From NCBI GenBank assembly GCA_025201765.1, contig MU623425.1, positions 99,991 through 163,990 of the forward strand: a DNA stretch of 64,000 bases, in the 5' to 3' direction. This document shows positions 10,829-20,097 of this stretch, in pieces. The position numbers were made by a program, and so were the translations under genes. Within the stretch, counting starts at the first letter, position 1. Each line of letters starts with the position of its first letter. This stretch comes from Daldinia sp. FL1419. Lineage: Eukaryota; Ascomycota; Sordariomycetes; Xylariales; Hypoxylaceae. Under the pieces are notes generated by a model that was not told the DNA's origin, did no database searches, and saw only the letters and a program-made list of their open reading frames with translations.

Positions 10829-12617
10829 ATGGCTGACGATACCGCTGCGGGAGGGGGTAAGGCCCCTGTTGTGACCAACGCAGATCATGAAGGAGGAACT
10901 CGGTTGGAGGCAGGCCAGCCTGCTCCTCTCGAGTATGACATCGAAAGAGTGGAGGCGGTTTATAGGAAGTTGGATCTTCGCATCATTCCAGGTAAGAAAG
11001 CTATGGATCGATAACTATTACTTAGGCTGATTCAATCGTAGCCTTCTGGATCCTATACTTCCTCTGCTCTGCCATCCGCTCTAACATAGGCTTGGCACAA
11101 ACGATGAATTCGGATGTCGGGCACGATTTAATGACAATGCTTGGGCTTTCACCTAACGACGTTTCCACTGCGTTAGCCCTCTTCTATGTATCTTATGTCA
11201 TTTTCGACTGCCCCTCGAACCTCGTCATGAGCAAGCTAAGCCCTCGAGTTTGGATGGCTAGAATCGTCTTTGCTGTGGGTGTGATAGGCGCCTGCTTTAC
11301 CGCTGTCCGGGCTGCGTGGAGCTTAGAGTAAGTTATTCATCCCCACAGCCCCTCCCTAATAGGATTCTTGGGTTCTAATATCTAGTTAAGTCTTTTGCGC
11401 TTCCTTCTCGGAGTGGTGATTGCTGGCATGTGGCCCGGAATGTCCTATTACCTAACTCTCTTCTATCCCCCTTCTCGGACGGGTAAGCGAATCGGAATGT
11501 ACTTCACAGCGTCACAGGTTTCAGCTGCAGTGGTGGGCTTAGTATCGGCAGGGTTTCAATTGATGGATGGTGTTGGTGGCCTGGTCGGCTTTCAATGGAT
11601 GTTCCTTATCTATGGGTTGCTTGCCGTTGTTCTTGGCTGGATTCTATTATGGTGGTTACCCGAACGTCCACTCCCGCCGGGAGAACAAAGGGATCGCTCG
11701 GGTTTTATAAAATGGCTTCCCCCAACTCCTGAAGCTCTGACGGGTGAAGATGCATTGGTTCACTACGAAGACCTCAAGCGAGTCTATCATTCGCGACCTT
11801 GGACCCTTAAAGACTTGGGTTACGTCCTAATTGATTGGAGACTTTGGCCGCTTACTCTTATGTACTTCGGCGTGGTGGGAGTCGGGATTGGCACTCAACT
11901 TTACGGCACAGTGATCATTCGCGGTATTAATCCATCTTTCACTGGGGTGCAGCTCAGTCTCCTTTTCGCCCCTATTTGGATCGTAAGTCTATAGTTGCTC
12001 CATACATGCTCTCCGATTTCTTACTTTTATAGATGGATTTCATTGCGATTCTACTCGTTACACCCATTTCGGATCGATTCCATCGTTTACGCCCCCTATT
12101 CTTCTCATGCGCTGTATGCATCCAAATTGCCGGACTTCTTACTGTCACTTTCGCCCCTACCTGGCAACCTTGGGCGAGGTATGGGGGACTTCTCATGGTG
12201 GGCTTCGGTCTTGGTCCGACAGTCCCTATCTGTATGACTTGGACCAATGAAATATTCCAACAACGCCATGGAGAGGTCGGTGTTGCTGCTGCATCGGCGC
12301 TGGTATCAGGTCTTGGGAATCTCGGCAGCATTACAACGACCTATGCACTATATACAGGTTGGCCCGCAGATGCCGCCCCCGGGCCCCATCAGTACCGGCG
12401 AAGCAACTTAGTCATGATTGGCATACTATGTATCAGCATCCTAAGTAGCATCGTCATGTTTCTCGCTCTAAAGATTGTTGGTAATAAGCCTAGCTACAAG
12501 ATTGGTAGCAGCGGGAGTTCCACAATTGATAACCCCAACGGCTTCCAGGATGGTGCAGCCCGCCGCGAGCTCCAACAACGTGGGTTTGGTCGCATGTGGT
12601 GGCGCAAGAGGGCGTAG
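10829..12617 (+). CDS. MFS transporter, Dal5-like anion:cation symporter family, four exons
   Basis: Exons 10829-10991, 11042-11327, 11391-11982 and 12033-12617 give 541 residues; the introns are 49-63 nt with GTAAG donors. The joined protein starts with a hydrophilic ~50-residue head, then the family motif RKLDLRIIPAFWILYFL, followed by SNIGLAQ. Typical ACS-family blocks follow: ALFYVSYVIFDCPSNL, RFLLGVVIAGMWPGM and SRTGKRIGMYFTASQV. A central loop contains WLPERP, and six more hydrophobic segments follow. Members of this family in fungi import allantoate, nicotinate, pantothenate or similar organic anions at the plasma membrane; the substrate here cannot be told. It lies between two small cysteine-rich genes and beside the ABM-domain gene, so it may be a secondary-metabolite transporter. 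Confidence 0.9.
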
Positions 12618-13428
12618 CTGTATACTCTCAGGACGGCTAACTACCTCTGCTGCGATCTTCAACAACTAGCAGTACATCTATCGAATATTACTTCTCACGA
12701 TCCGGGCAATTCAACCTGCCAGTCTAACCCTTCGCTTCAACCCCACCTAGTTTTAATACAGCCTTTTAGTACGAAGCACACCCATTAGAGATTCGATACG
12801 CACATTTACGAAAGATTTAACTTCAAGGGCGAAAGTGCCGTTACGCCATCGCTGGGATTGGCGGATCCGAATGAAAGGTAGGCGGGGCGACAATGCTGGA
12901 ACGCTATCGTCTTTTTGCTTATCTTGTGGGAATGTGGCGTACATGGAGGTTTACTTTTTTTCACGTTTTTTCTGGGAATTCTTTTGGTGTTGGCGCATGC
13001 ATATGATACCCCATCTGTGTTTTGGATACGCTGTCATTCGAGAACCTCAACTAGACTCGCCAGCGACAGTGCTTCTACGCCATCGCTTGGGACGGCGTGT
13101 TGCAGCCGAGGCGGGACCGGCGACAATGCTTCTGCGCTATCGTTTGGGAACTCGTCTCGTGGGCATAGCTTACACACGTTTCTTCGAGTACTTGGAATCT
13201 CATCTTAGGATAAGAGGAATAAGTAGCTTGGTTCTTCAATCGCTACCTCATTATACATTACTAGGCAATTTTACTTCTCGGCCTTTCATATATCGTCATA
13301 ACTCTTTCGTGATTTTCCAATCTAGCGCGATCAAAAATATCCACCTTCAAGCCTGGGCACCGTTATGGTATATTGGTATCATCAAACAGGAATATCGTTG
13401 TGCTGATACATTATCGACTAGGTTGAAA
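12618..13428. repeat. Intergenic with degenerate repeats
   Basis: A stretch of about 320 bases (12832-13150) contains at least four imperfect copies of a motif like GCGACARTGCTTCTRCGC followed by YATCGYTTGGGA, at about 12832-12860, 12888-12911, 13062-13095 and 13119-13150. Long frames here overlap the 3' end of the ABM gene, which is convincing on the other strand, and have odd Arg/Leu-rich composition. I treat them as non-coding. The repeat could be relic coding sequence or a minisatellite. Confidence 0.5.
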
Positions 13429-14140
13429 TCAACGGTCTAGCTGTGTCCTTTTGATCACAGAGAACTCAGGCCCTATGGGCTCTAATATGCGGGCTTCTCG
13501 TGGCTTAAGGAACATGGGCTCGGTCAACTCCAGGTACTCCTTGTAGTACGGTTTGGTTATTTGATGCTGCGGCACAAGTCAGATTAAATTCGAACCCAAG
13601 CCCTTTCACGGCTTAGATGTAGGGTGGCGGACACTAACCTCTAGAAACCACTGAATATCTTTCGACCTATTATCCGATTAGTATTTATTTCGGCGTGATC
13701 AATAATTGAGTGGCAGTGTACCAGTTTTCGATCCAGCTTAGCTTCCCAGGCTCTTCCACGGACTTGTAAACTTCGAAAAAGAGACACTCGGGCTCAGCAG
13801 ATACAACGTCGAAGATGGCCTTAAAAGCAACTAGGAACTTCTCGACGTTCTCGGGCGCAATATGTATTGTGACATGAAGGCTGATACCCTTTGATGGAGG
13901 CATGGCCTCGTTTGCTGTTGTCGCACTTTTATCTAATTGCTTCTCGTGGATTTCGGTATCTATTGCTTTCGCTTGTGGCTCGGAAGTCTCGGTCGTGCTT
14001 AAGGGAGTGACGGTTATATGAGCAGACCTTCTCTTTGTGGCCTTGTTGTCGCTTCTCTCTCTCTTGCTTCCGCTGCGAGCAAGGGAAATGCTACTATTCC
14101 TCCAGTGCTTGAGCATCGTGCTTTTAATACTGGTATTCAT
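13429..14140 (-). CDS. ABM (antibiotic biosynthesis monooxygenase) domain protein, three exons
   Basis: Minus-strand exons 14140-13722, 13666-13639 and 13566-13429 give 194 residues. The ABM fold starts at ISLHVTIHIAP and continues AFKAIFDVV, PECLFFEVY and SWIENW; a 28-nt second exon supplies SKDIQWFLE and the third HQITKPYYKEYLE..TEPMFLKPRE. These pieces together match fungal dimeric alpha/beta-barrel monooxygenases, which act on quinone or polyketide-like substrates. Introns are 13721-13667 (TACTAAT branch, AATAG) and 13638-13567 (GTTAGT..CGCAG). The N-terminal ~79 residues are basic and Ser/Thr rich and not part of the fold. The ATG at 13903, immediately before the domain (AMPPSKG), is an alternative start giving 115 residues. 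Without the two downstream exons the domain would be truncated. Confidence 0.85.
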
Positions 14141-15666
14141 CTCGGGTATAGTTGACAAATTTCTGATCGCTGTATAAGATCTGCAAGAATCATCTTATAA
14201 TATCAGAAACCCATTAAAGCCTGTACCACACTCGGTATATATGCTTGATGCTACGTTGAACATGACCCTTGACGATTGATAGACCAGGGGTAGAATCGCA
14301 GAGCGCCAAGGAATACCAGGTATTTTGTCAGCAACCGGCTTCACGATCTAGAACCAGGATAGTAATAGGTAGCGGGTTGTGGGACCTTTTGCGGATATCT
14401 GCAAGGGACTAATTTTTGACTCTCGGACTTGGGCTTCTAGCTCGCGCAGATTCCTTCTAGAATCCATGCTGTTAGTCCCGTATAGCCATCTTTTCTTCCC
14501 CTTGCTCCCGCATTTTCCTCGATGCAATGCCGACAAATTTACCATTACCTACCTAGGTACGGTTAGATATTTGTGCTGTACCGTTAGCACAACCAGTCAT
14601 GGGGTGTTTTTCTCCTATTCGTTGAAGCGTACAACATTCAACGAATCAGCGACAACGCTAGACGTTTCTCATTTGCGAAACAAAGGAACCATCAAAAAGT
14701 CCCCTTCTTCCTCATACGTCAATCCCAGGCTAACCCGATCGATCTAGCCGGGGATCCTAGCCGTGTCATAGCTCGGGACTTTTATATGTCGGAAAGATAT
14801 CCGGCGTGGAAATCTGAGTCTCTGAGATATCATATCATGTAGGCAATAAAGACCACGACTTCTCCGAATGGTATAGATTTACATCCTCTTATGGATTTTG
14901 TGGCATTCGACGATGCAAAGTTGTGCACAGTTATGGATACTAATCTTTTTCACACCTCCGGGATCTTCGGACTCCGGCATTTACAGTGACAAAATTGGCT
15001 TGGATTACCTATCTTCTAAACCGCATAGTTGGAAAGCTTATAAGATCAGCAATACGTTTGTTTAGCTATGGAATAGGGGGATCTCCATTGTAAAGGTAGG
15101 ATAGCCCAGGGGGCGTGATCATCGACAGATCGGTTGAAACACGGAACCCGTACCCTTGAGGCTACGAGTACAGTATGCGTAGTATTAGCACATTAATTCC
15201 CCTCAAGGACCGAGCTATAGTTGTCTATCAACCTTATTGGGCATCCGGGTCCCGCAAGACTAAGAGGTACCCAAGAATCACGCAAGGTAAAGCCAAGGAA
15301 GGTTGTTTACAATTTGCTCAAGTCACCTGTAGGTGTGAAAAAGATTTTATATTGGACGCCGCGCCACTGGGAGTGACGAGTAGGTAGTCCTAAAGCTAAC
15401 GAAAGGAAAACATTTGCGAATAGAAGAAACGAAAGAAAACCAGACTATTGGCCCCTCCCCTTGCGGAATACTATAGGGATCTCTAGGTATTATCGACGGT
15501 TATAAACTCTAGATGCTGGCTTTCTTGTGGTATTCAGGGGGTTCCGGGGTACAAAACCGCAGCTGGCGCAATAATCTTGGCATAGATAGGTTGGTACCTA
15601 TCTGTCTAGGTATCTATCTATGAAGGCCCCTCGAAAGTCGGCGATGGTGGCTCGGTCCGGGGACGG
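14141..15666. other. Intergenic desert
   Basis: 1.5 kb without recognisable genes. A TACCTACCTAGGTAC palindrome lies at about 14546-14560. The frames at 14379-14747 and 15175-15387 have no family resemblance and I leave them out. Confidence 0.5.
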
Positions 15667-15873
15667 TTAGGTCGACCTTGGTGCGCATTTCCCACACGTC
15701 GACGTGGTTTGATAGGCATACTCGACCTGAGGGTTTCTGGTGCGACAGGGACCACTCCTCGATGCCTGGGGACAGTTATAATGGTGCTTGAGGGATTGGG
15801 TTTTGGTTGTGCTTGCGCAGCCTTCGCAGTAGGAGGTTACTTTTTTAAGGTAGCAGCTGTCGTCGTGGGGCAT
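15667..15873 (-). CDS. Small cysteine-rich protein, family member B
   Basis: 68 residues from the ATG at 15873, no intron. Cys at 7, 16, 19, 34, 43, 60 and 63 with His at 30 form the framework C-x8-C-x2-C-x10-H-x3-C-x8-C-x16-C-x2-C, identical in spacing to member C, although other residues differ almost completely. It retains NCP after the histidine and GPCR. The eight potential ligands suggest two structural zinc sites (inference). No signal peptide or membrane segment. A 14-bp tandem repeat begins 34 nt upstream of the start. No known function; not recognised as a named domain. Confidence 0.7.
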   Translation of the reverse strand: MPHDDSCYLKKVTSYCEGCASTTKTQSLKHHYNCPQASRSGPCRTRNPQVEYAYQTTSTCGKCAPRST

Positions 15874-15906
15874 CGCGGATAGCTTGTGTTGCTCTAGGCG
15901 ACGGTA

Positions 15907-15960
15907 CTAGATGGATGATGCTAGATGGATGATGCTAGATGGATGATGCTAGATGGATGA
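15907..15960. repeat. 14-bp tandem repeat, about 4 copies
   Basis: Nearly four perfect head-to-tail copies of CTAGATGGATGATG, directly upstream of cysteine-rich gene B (minus strand). Perfect copies imply recent expansion by slippage. A related GGTGGTG/GATGATGGTGG run follows to about 15990. Confidence 0.95.
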
Positions 15961-16769
15961 AGGTGGTGTTGGTGGCGATGATGGTGGATAGGAATCTACA
16001 AGGTTAAGGAGGGAAGAGAGCAGTCTTCCCCGTCGAGTATAAATAGTATCCCCTTGGGGCACTTTGGTAGTGATATGATAGAACTAAGGCGCTGATAACT
16101 ATTGAACTAAAGCATCCATGGGTCGCTTTTACGGTGGTCCTTTTAAAATAGTTCTTGATGGTTTCTTTTCCCCTTGTCTATCGTAATGAGACGTGAGCAT
16201 TAATACAATGCGCTGGAAAATCCCAAGTCCCGTTCCTTGGTACCGTACTACCGGGCACCAAGAATGTTAACTTATTGCGAAAAGGTTATTTTATTTTACC
16301 ATTTCCTTCTCCATGAATCACTGCTTATTTAGACTTGTACGTGTGCGTCACGGTTTGTGTTTGCGCGGGTTACGATATTCGTCTGACTCCGCTGGAGAAA
16401 GCACCGTGACGCCGTACTAGTTAGGTAGGTAGTTATAACCTTGATGGTTTAGAAATACTACGCAAAAGATTGGTGGAATACGCGTACACCTCATAAATAG
16501 CAAAGCAAATTGCCTACCAAGGTACTGAGGTACTCAATGAAATAATGAACCCATAATCATCATCATCATCTCCAACCACGATCAGAGCCACTATAACGTA
16601 TTCGAATCACGTAGAACCAATATGCGTGGGGATATCTCTATTGAGAAAAAGTGCGTAGGCACCGAGAAGTTGAGTACTGCCAACACCTGATCCCCAACCC
16701 TAACTCCCTCTTAAACGCATTCGCCGAGTGAAACTGCCGCCTTTCCCTTTGGAAGATACCTATCCATGG
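15961..16769. other. Intergenic, no gene seen
   Basis: Spacer between cysteine-rich genes B and C. It contains an ATCATCATCATC run at about 16556-16570 and a TTAGGTAGGTAG motif at about 16419-16432. No coding continuity. Confidence 0.5.
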
Positions 16770-17006
16770 CTAGGACTTTCCATGTTTGTCTTGTCCGTCC
16801 TTGAGTCTTTTAGCCTGGCATAAATCGCAGATTTCCACCGCCACATTCTCCTCCTGCATCGGCAACATATTGTAAGGGCAGGGCCTGACCGACTGTAGCA
16901 GGTAGCAGGAATCGGTATGGAGTGGTACTCTCCTTTCCCACTGTCTGTGACAGGTGTCGCAGCTGTAGTAGAGGAATTTCAAGGAACAGCCTGTGTCCTC
17001 TCCCAT
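16770..17006 (-). CDS. Small cysteine-rich protein, family member C
   Basis: 78 residues from the ATG at 17006. Cys at 7, 16, 19, 34, 43, 60 and 63 with His at 30 match member B position for position, although B and C share few other residues. The tail after the last C-x2-C is basic (QAKRLKDGQDKHGK). I chose this ATG because the longer frame upstream translates a 15-bp tandem repeat into PRYRQ repeats and has no ATG. Probably a zinc-binding small protein (inference); no signal peptide. Confidence 0.7.
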   Translation of the reverse strand: MGEDTGCSLKFLYYSCDTCHRQWERRVPLHTDSCYLLQSVRPCPYNMLPMQEENVAVEICDLCQAKRLKDGQDKHGKS

Positions 17007-17051
17007 ATTTGGTCGTGTAGAGAGTTCTTTGGGGTTGCTAACGATCTCGAG

Positions 17052-17100
17052 TTGGCGATATCTTGGTTGGCGATATCTTGGTCGGCGATATTTTGGTTGG
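17052..17100. repeat. 15-bp tandem repeat, about 3.3 copies
   Basis: Copies of TTGGCGATATCTTGG, two perfect and one with two changes, starting 46 nt upstream of the start codon of cysteine-rich gene C (minus strand). Confidence 0.95.
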
Positions 17101-17537
17101 TGATGCTTAGAGAGGTGGACAAGACGTTTTTGAGATGGCGAACGACGAGCTGGGCTGATAGTTGAAGATGAAATATCTTGCCGTAAATAAATACGTTCTG
17201 TAAAAATTGATTGTGTTATGGTTGCCACAGGAGCAAAGCAAATATCGTGACTCAGAATATTTTGCCAGGCACCATACTTGTGTATAAACAAACACCTTAT
17301 GGCAACCCGGATGGCTTTGGTACCATGGTTCTTCCTAAACGTACCTACCTAATCATAATTAAGCCCCGTGATTCAGAGTATCATTGATTGCCAGGTAGAA
17401 TGATTTCGCCAATGGGTAGCATTTAACTGATTTATTTCGCAAACAGCAAGTCCTAGGGTATGACTCTTCGAATATATTACCTACCTAGGTACTATAGCTT
17501 CGTAAGCCACTACAGGCAAGGCCACACATGAACGGAC
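17101..17537. other. Intergenic, no gene seen
   Basis: Spacer between gene C and the 3' end of the beta-galactosidase gene. Contains TACCTACCTAGGTACTA at about 17478-17494 and TACCTACCTAATC near 17342. No gene seen. Confidence 0.5.
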
Positions 17538-19478
17538 TCAATCATAATCAGGGTCCGGATGATTCGCCCACCGTCTCTCGGCCGAACCCAACGCCGTCAA
17601 AATCCCCGTCTTGGGCTCTAACTCGAGAATAACGATCTCATTCTCAGCGTCGGGCCGGAGTAGGGTTCCCGGGAGATACAGCGACTGCTGCGGCCCGACG
17701 ATCCAATACCTCCCAAGATTAAATCCGTTGACCCAAACGTTGCCCTTGACACCGTCTGGAATCTCCAGGAACGTATCTAATGCTGCTAGATCTGTGTTGC
17801 TGTTACCCTCTACATTGAACCTGCCGCGGAAGAACACAGGCGGAGAACCTGTCGCTATGGAGGCGGAGCAGGGCTTGTTTGTGGTTGGGATTTCATCGAG
17901 GAGTAAGGAGTATATATCCCAGCCACTTGCTACTTCCGACCCAATCGTCACGTTGCCTTTGATACCCTTGTAAGGGTCCTCGAGAGCTACGAACGTGCCG
18001 GATTCTCGGGACCAGTAGTCTACCCTGCCGAGGTTCTCAACTAACAGCTGTAACGTGTCGCCCGGTTTTAGCGATAGATTCACTTGAGCTGGCTTGTTGT
18101 ATGTACTGTCGATGACGCCGCGTTTCGTTCCGTTTACGTACACGATGACCCTATCTCTTGCGCGGTCCCCTGGTTGCAGGTCTCCTTTTAGGCTAGTGGT
18201 GACTTTATGTTCGTAGAGAACGAATCCATAGTCCTGGTCCAGTTCCTCCATAGTCACCGGCGAGACACTCGTAGTCTTATTTCCTAACGTGTCGAATAAT
18301 GAACCTACTGCGGAGAGAGTAATATTCCCGATTTCAAGTAGGGGGATATTCTCCGGTGGTCCCGGTATGCTTCCTTGGGGGACATACTTCTGAATTGTAT
18401 CACGAAACGCAAAATACATATCCGTCGTACGGCCGCTCTCATCCAAAGGCGACCCGTAGTCGTAGCTCGTGATAAATACCGCCGTGTAATTCTTCCATAT
18501 CGCACCATTGCTAAAGCCGAAATTCGTGCCTCCATGGAACATATACAGGCTTATCGAATTATTTGCTCCAAGAACAAAGTCCAAGTCATCCACGTACCGC
18601 TGGATCTGAGACGGGTTCCCTACCCCAGTATTATGCGGATTTTCGGATCCCCAGAAGTCTGGCCCTGAAGTATAGTACTCCCCGTCGAGCAAAGGACCCA
18701 GTTCGCTGGGATCACGGATATATCTATCCCGCGCCGCGAACCCTGATCGGGGATCTCCGTCGATCTCGGCCAATACGCCCGGAACCTCGCCTCCCCCCAG
18801 CGTCCAATCAACTCCGCCATCATTCGTATAAAGCGGAACTTCGAAATTTTCGAGAAGAATATCCCTAAGCCCTTGCGTGTAATTATGGTCTTCACCATAC
18901 GACCCATACTCATTTTCAACCTGAACCATTAACAAGGGACCACCCCGCGTAACCTGCAAGCCCTTTAGGTCTTCCGCCAGACGCCTCAAGTATCTCTCCG
19001 CCGCCACCATAAACGCCTCATTAGAAGATCTCACCCGCATCCCCGGTACCTGACTAAGCCACGCCGGAAACCCTCCCCATTCTCTCTCGCCGCAAATATA
19101 CGGACCCGGCCTCAAAACGACATTCAAGCCTTCTTCCTGGGCGACTTGGAAGAACTTGGCAATATCGTTACTTTCTTCGGTACCAGTCCATTGGCCTTGC
19201 CTTGGCTCGAGGAGATTCCAGTACACGTAGCTGAAGATAGTATTAAGTCCCATAGCCCTAGCTTTAACCAAGCGATCACGCCAGTACGCCGGTGGGATCC
19301 GCTGGGGGTCCATCTGCCCGCCGATAATGACGTACGGCTCGCCATGGAGTAGGAAAGACCGGCGGTCGTACGTGAAAGCCGGTGCGGCGGCTGATTGTGT
19401 CGTGCTTGGCAAGATATTTGAAGCCCATGTCGGACTGACGAGAGCCAGAAGACTCACGATAGATGTATACCAGCGCAT
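17538..19478 (-). CDS. Secreted beta-galactosidase, GH35 (GLB1-type)
   Basis: Intronless, 646 residues, ATG at 19478. An N-terminal hydrophobic stretch ending TWAS (about 1-20) is a signal peptide. GH35 blocks are complete: IIGGQMDPQRIP, TIFSYVYWNLLEP, VLRPGPYICGEREWGGFPAWL, then MVQVENEYGSYG with the acid/base Glu at about 190. DGEYYTSGPDFWG holds the nucleophile Glu at about 267, and MFHGGTNFGFSNGA follows. A C-terminal beta domain ends in GNVWVNGFNLGRYWIVGPQQSLYLPG, typical of the family. Length and motifs resemble the animal/bacterial GLB1 type rather than the ~1000-residue fungal LacA type. Expected role is exo-hydrolysis of terminal beta-galactosides of plant cell-wall polymers or glycoconjugates outside the cell. 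Several NxS/T sites suggest glycosylation. Confidence 0.95.
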   Translation of the reverse strand: MRWYTSIVSLLALVSPTWASNILPSTTQSAAAPAFTYDRRSFLLHGEPYVIIGGQMDPQRIPPAYWRDRLVKARAMGLNTIFSYVYWNLLEPRQGQWTGTEESNDIAKFFQVAQEEGLNVVLRPGPYICGEREWGGFPAWLSQVPGMRVRSSNEAFMVAAERYLRRLAEDLKGLQVTRGGPLLMVQVENEYGSYGEDHNYTQGLRDILLENFEVPLYTNDGGVDWTLGGGEVPGVLAEIDGDPRSGFAARDRYIRDPSELGPLLDGEYYTSGPDFWGSENPHNTGVGNPSQIQRYVDDLDFVLGANNSISLYMFHGGTNFGFSNGAIWKNYTAVFITSYDYGSPLDESGRTTDMYFAFRDTIQKYVPQGSIPGPPENIPLLEIGNITLSAVGSLFDTLGNKTTSVSPVTMEELDQDYGFVLYEHKVTTSLKGDLQPGDRARDRVIVYVNGTKRGVIDSTYNKPAQVNLSLKPGDTLQLLVENLGRVDYWSRESGTFVALEDPYKGIKGNVTIGSEVASGWDIYSLLLDEIPTTNKPCSASIATGSPPVFFRGRFNVEGNSNTDLAALDTFLEIPDGVKGNVWVNGFNLGRYWIVGPQQSLYLPGTLLRPDAENEIVILELEPKTGILTALGSAERRWANHPDPDYD

Positions 19479-20097
19479 TCTTTATCGGGCTCGCGAGTCA
19501 AATGGTGTATAGGTATGTGCCATCTTAAAGGCATGTTTTGGTCAGGAAAGAGTATATTACCCGGGCTATCATACTGCCGGTGAGCGAGCTCAAGATTCTT
19601 CCCCGCATTAGGTAGCCATCTGCAACTGGGTATGAGGGTCTATTATACGAAATCCGGGTTTGGTGAAGAACGTTACATCCGCTAAAATCCCCTAGTTATG
19701 GAACCCCTGGCTGAAGAGCGAAGAGCGATTTCTGCCTTAGCCATGTAGCCGCTATTTAGACTTGGCGTGAAGGACAATGACCAAGTGCACCCAGAATACA
19801 CCCAATAATGCACATCGAACAGGTCCTAGGGACAGCGAATATACCAGTATATAATGGGCCGTTAAATAGAAGGAATGTGGAATCCAGTAGTTGAGACGGG
19901 CTATTCCTAATGCTAGATTAAAACAGAGTATGCGAGGTCGCTGTGAAAAAGTCGTATGTAGATCTAATGTGTACGAACGAAGTCCTTCTATTTGCACGCC
20001 TGTCCTGTCCTGTACAACTCCGGTCCAACATATACGACATGGGACTAAGATTTTGATACGCGAACGAGACTAAGCTTCCGACTAGACTGCCTACCAA
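19479..20097. other. Intergenic, no gene seen
   Basis: Promoter side of the beta-galactosidase and terminator side of the oxysterol-binding protein gene. No coding content recognised. Confidence 0.5.

Noticed and set aside
12835..13440. Plus-strand frame of 201 codons beside the MFS gene
   Set aside because: It overlaps the third exon of the ABM gene, which is convincing on the minus strand, and its residues look like translated repeats.
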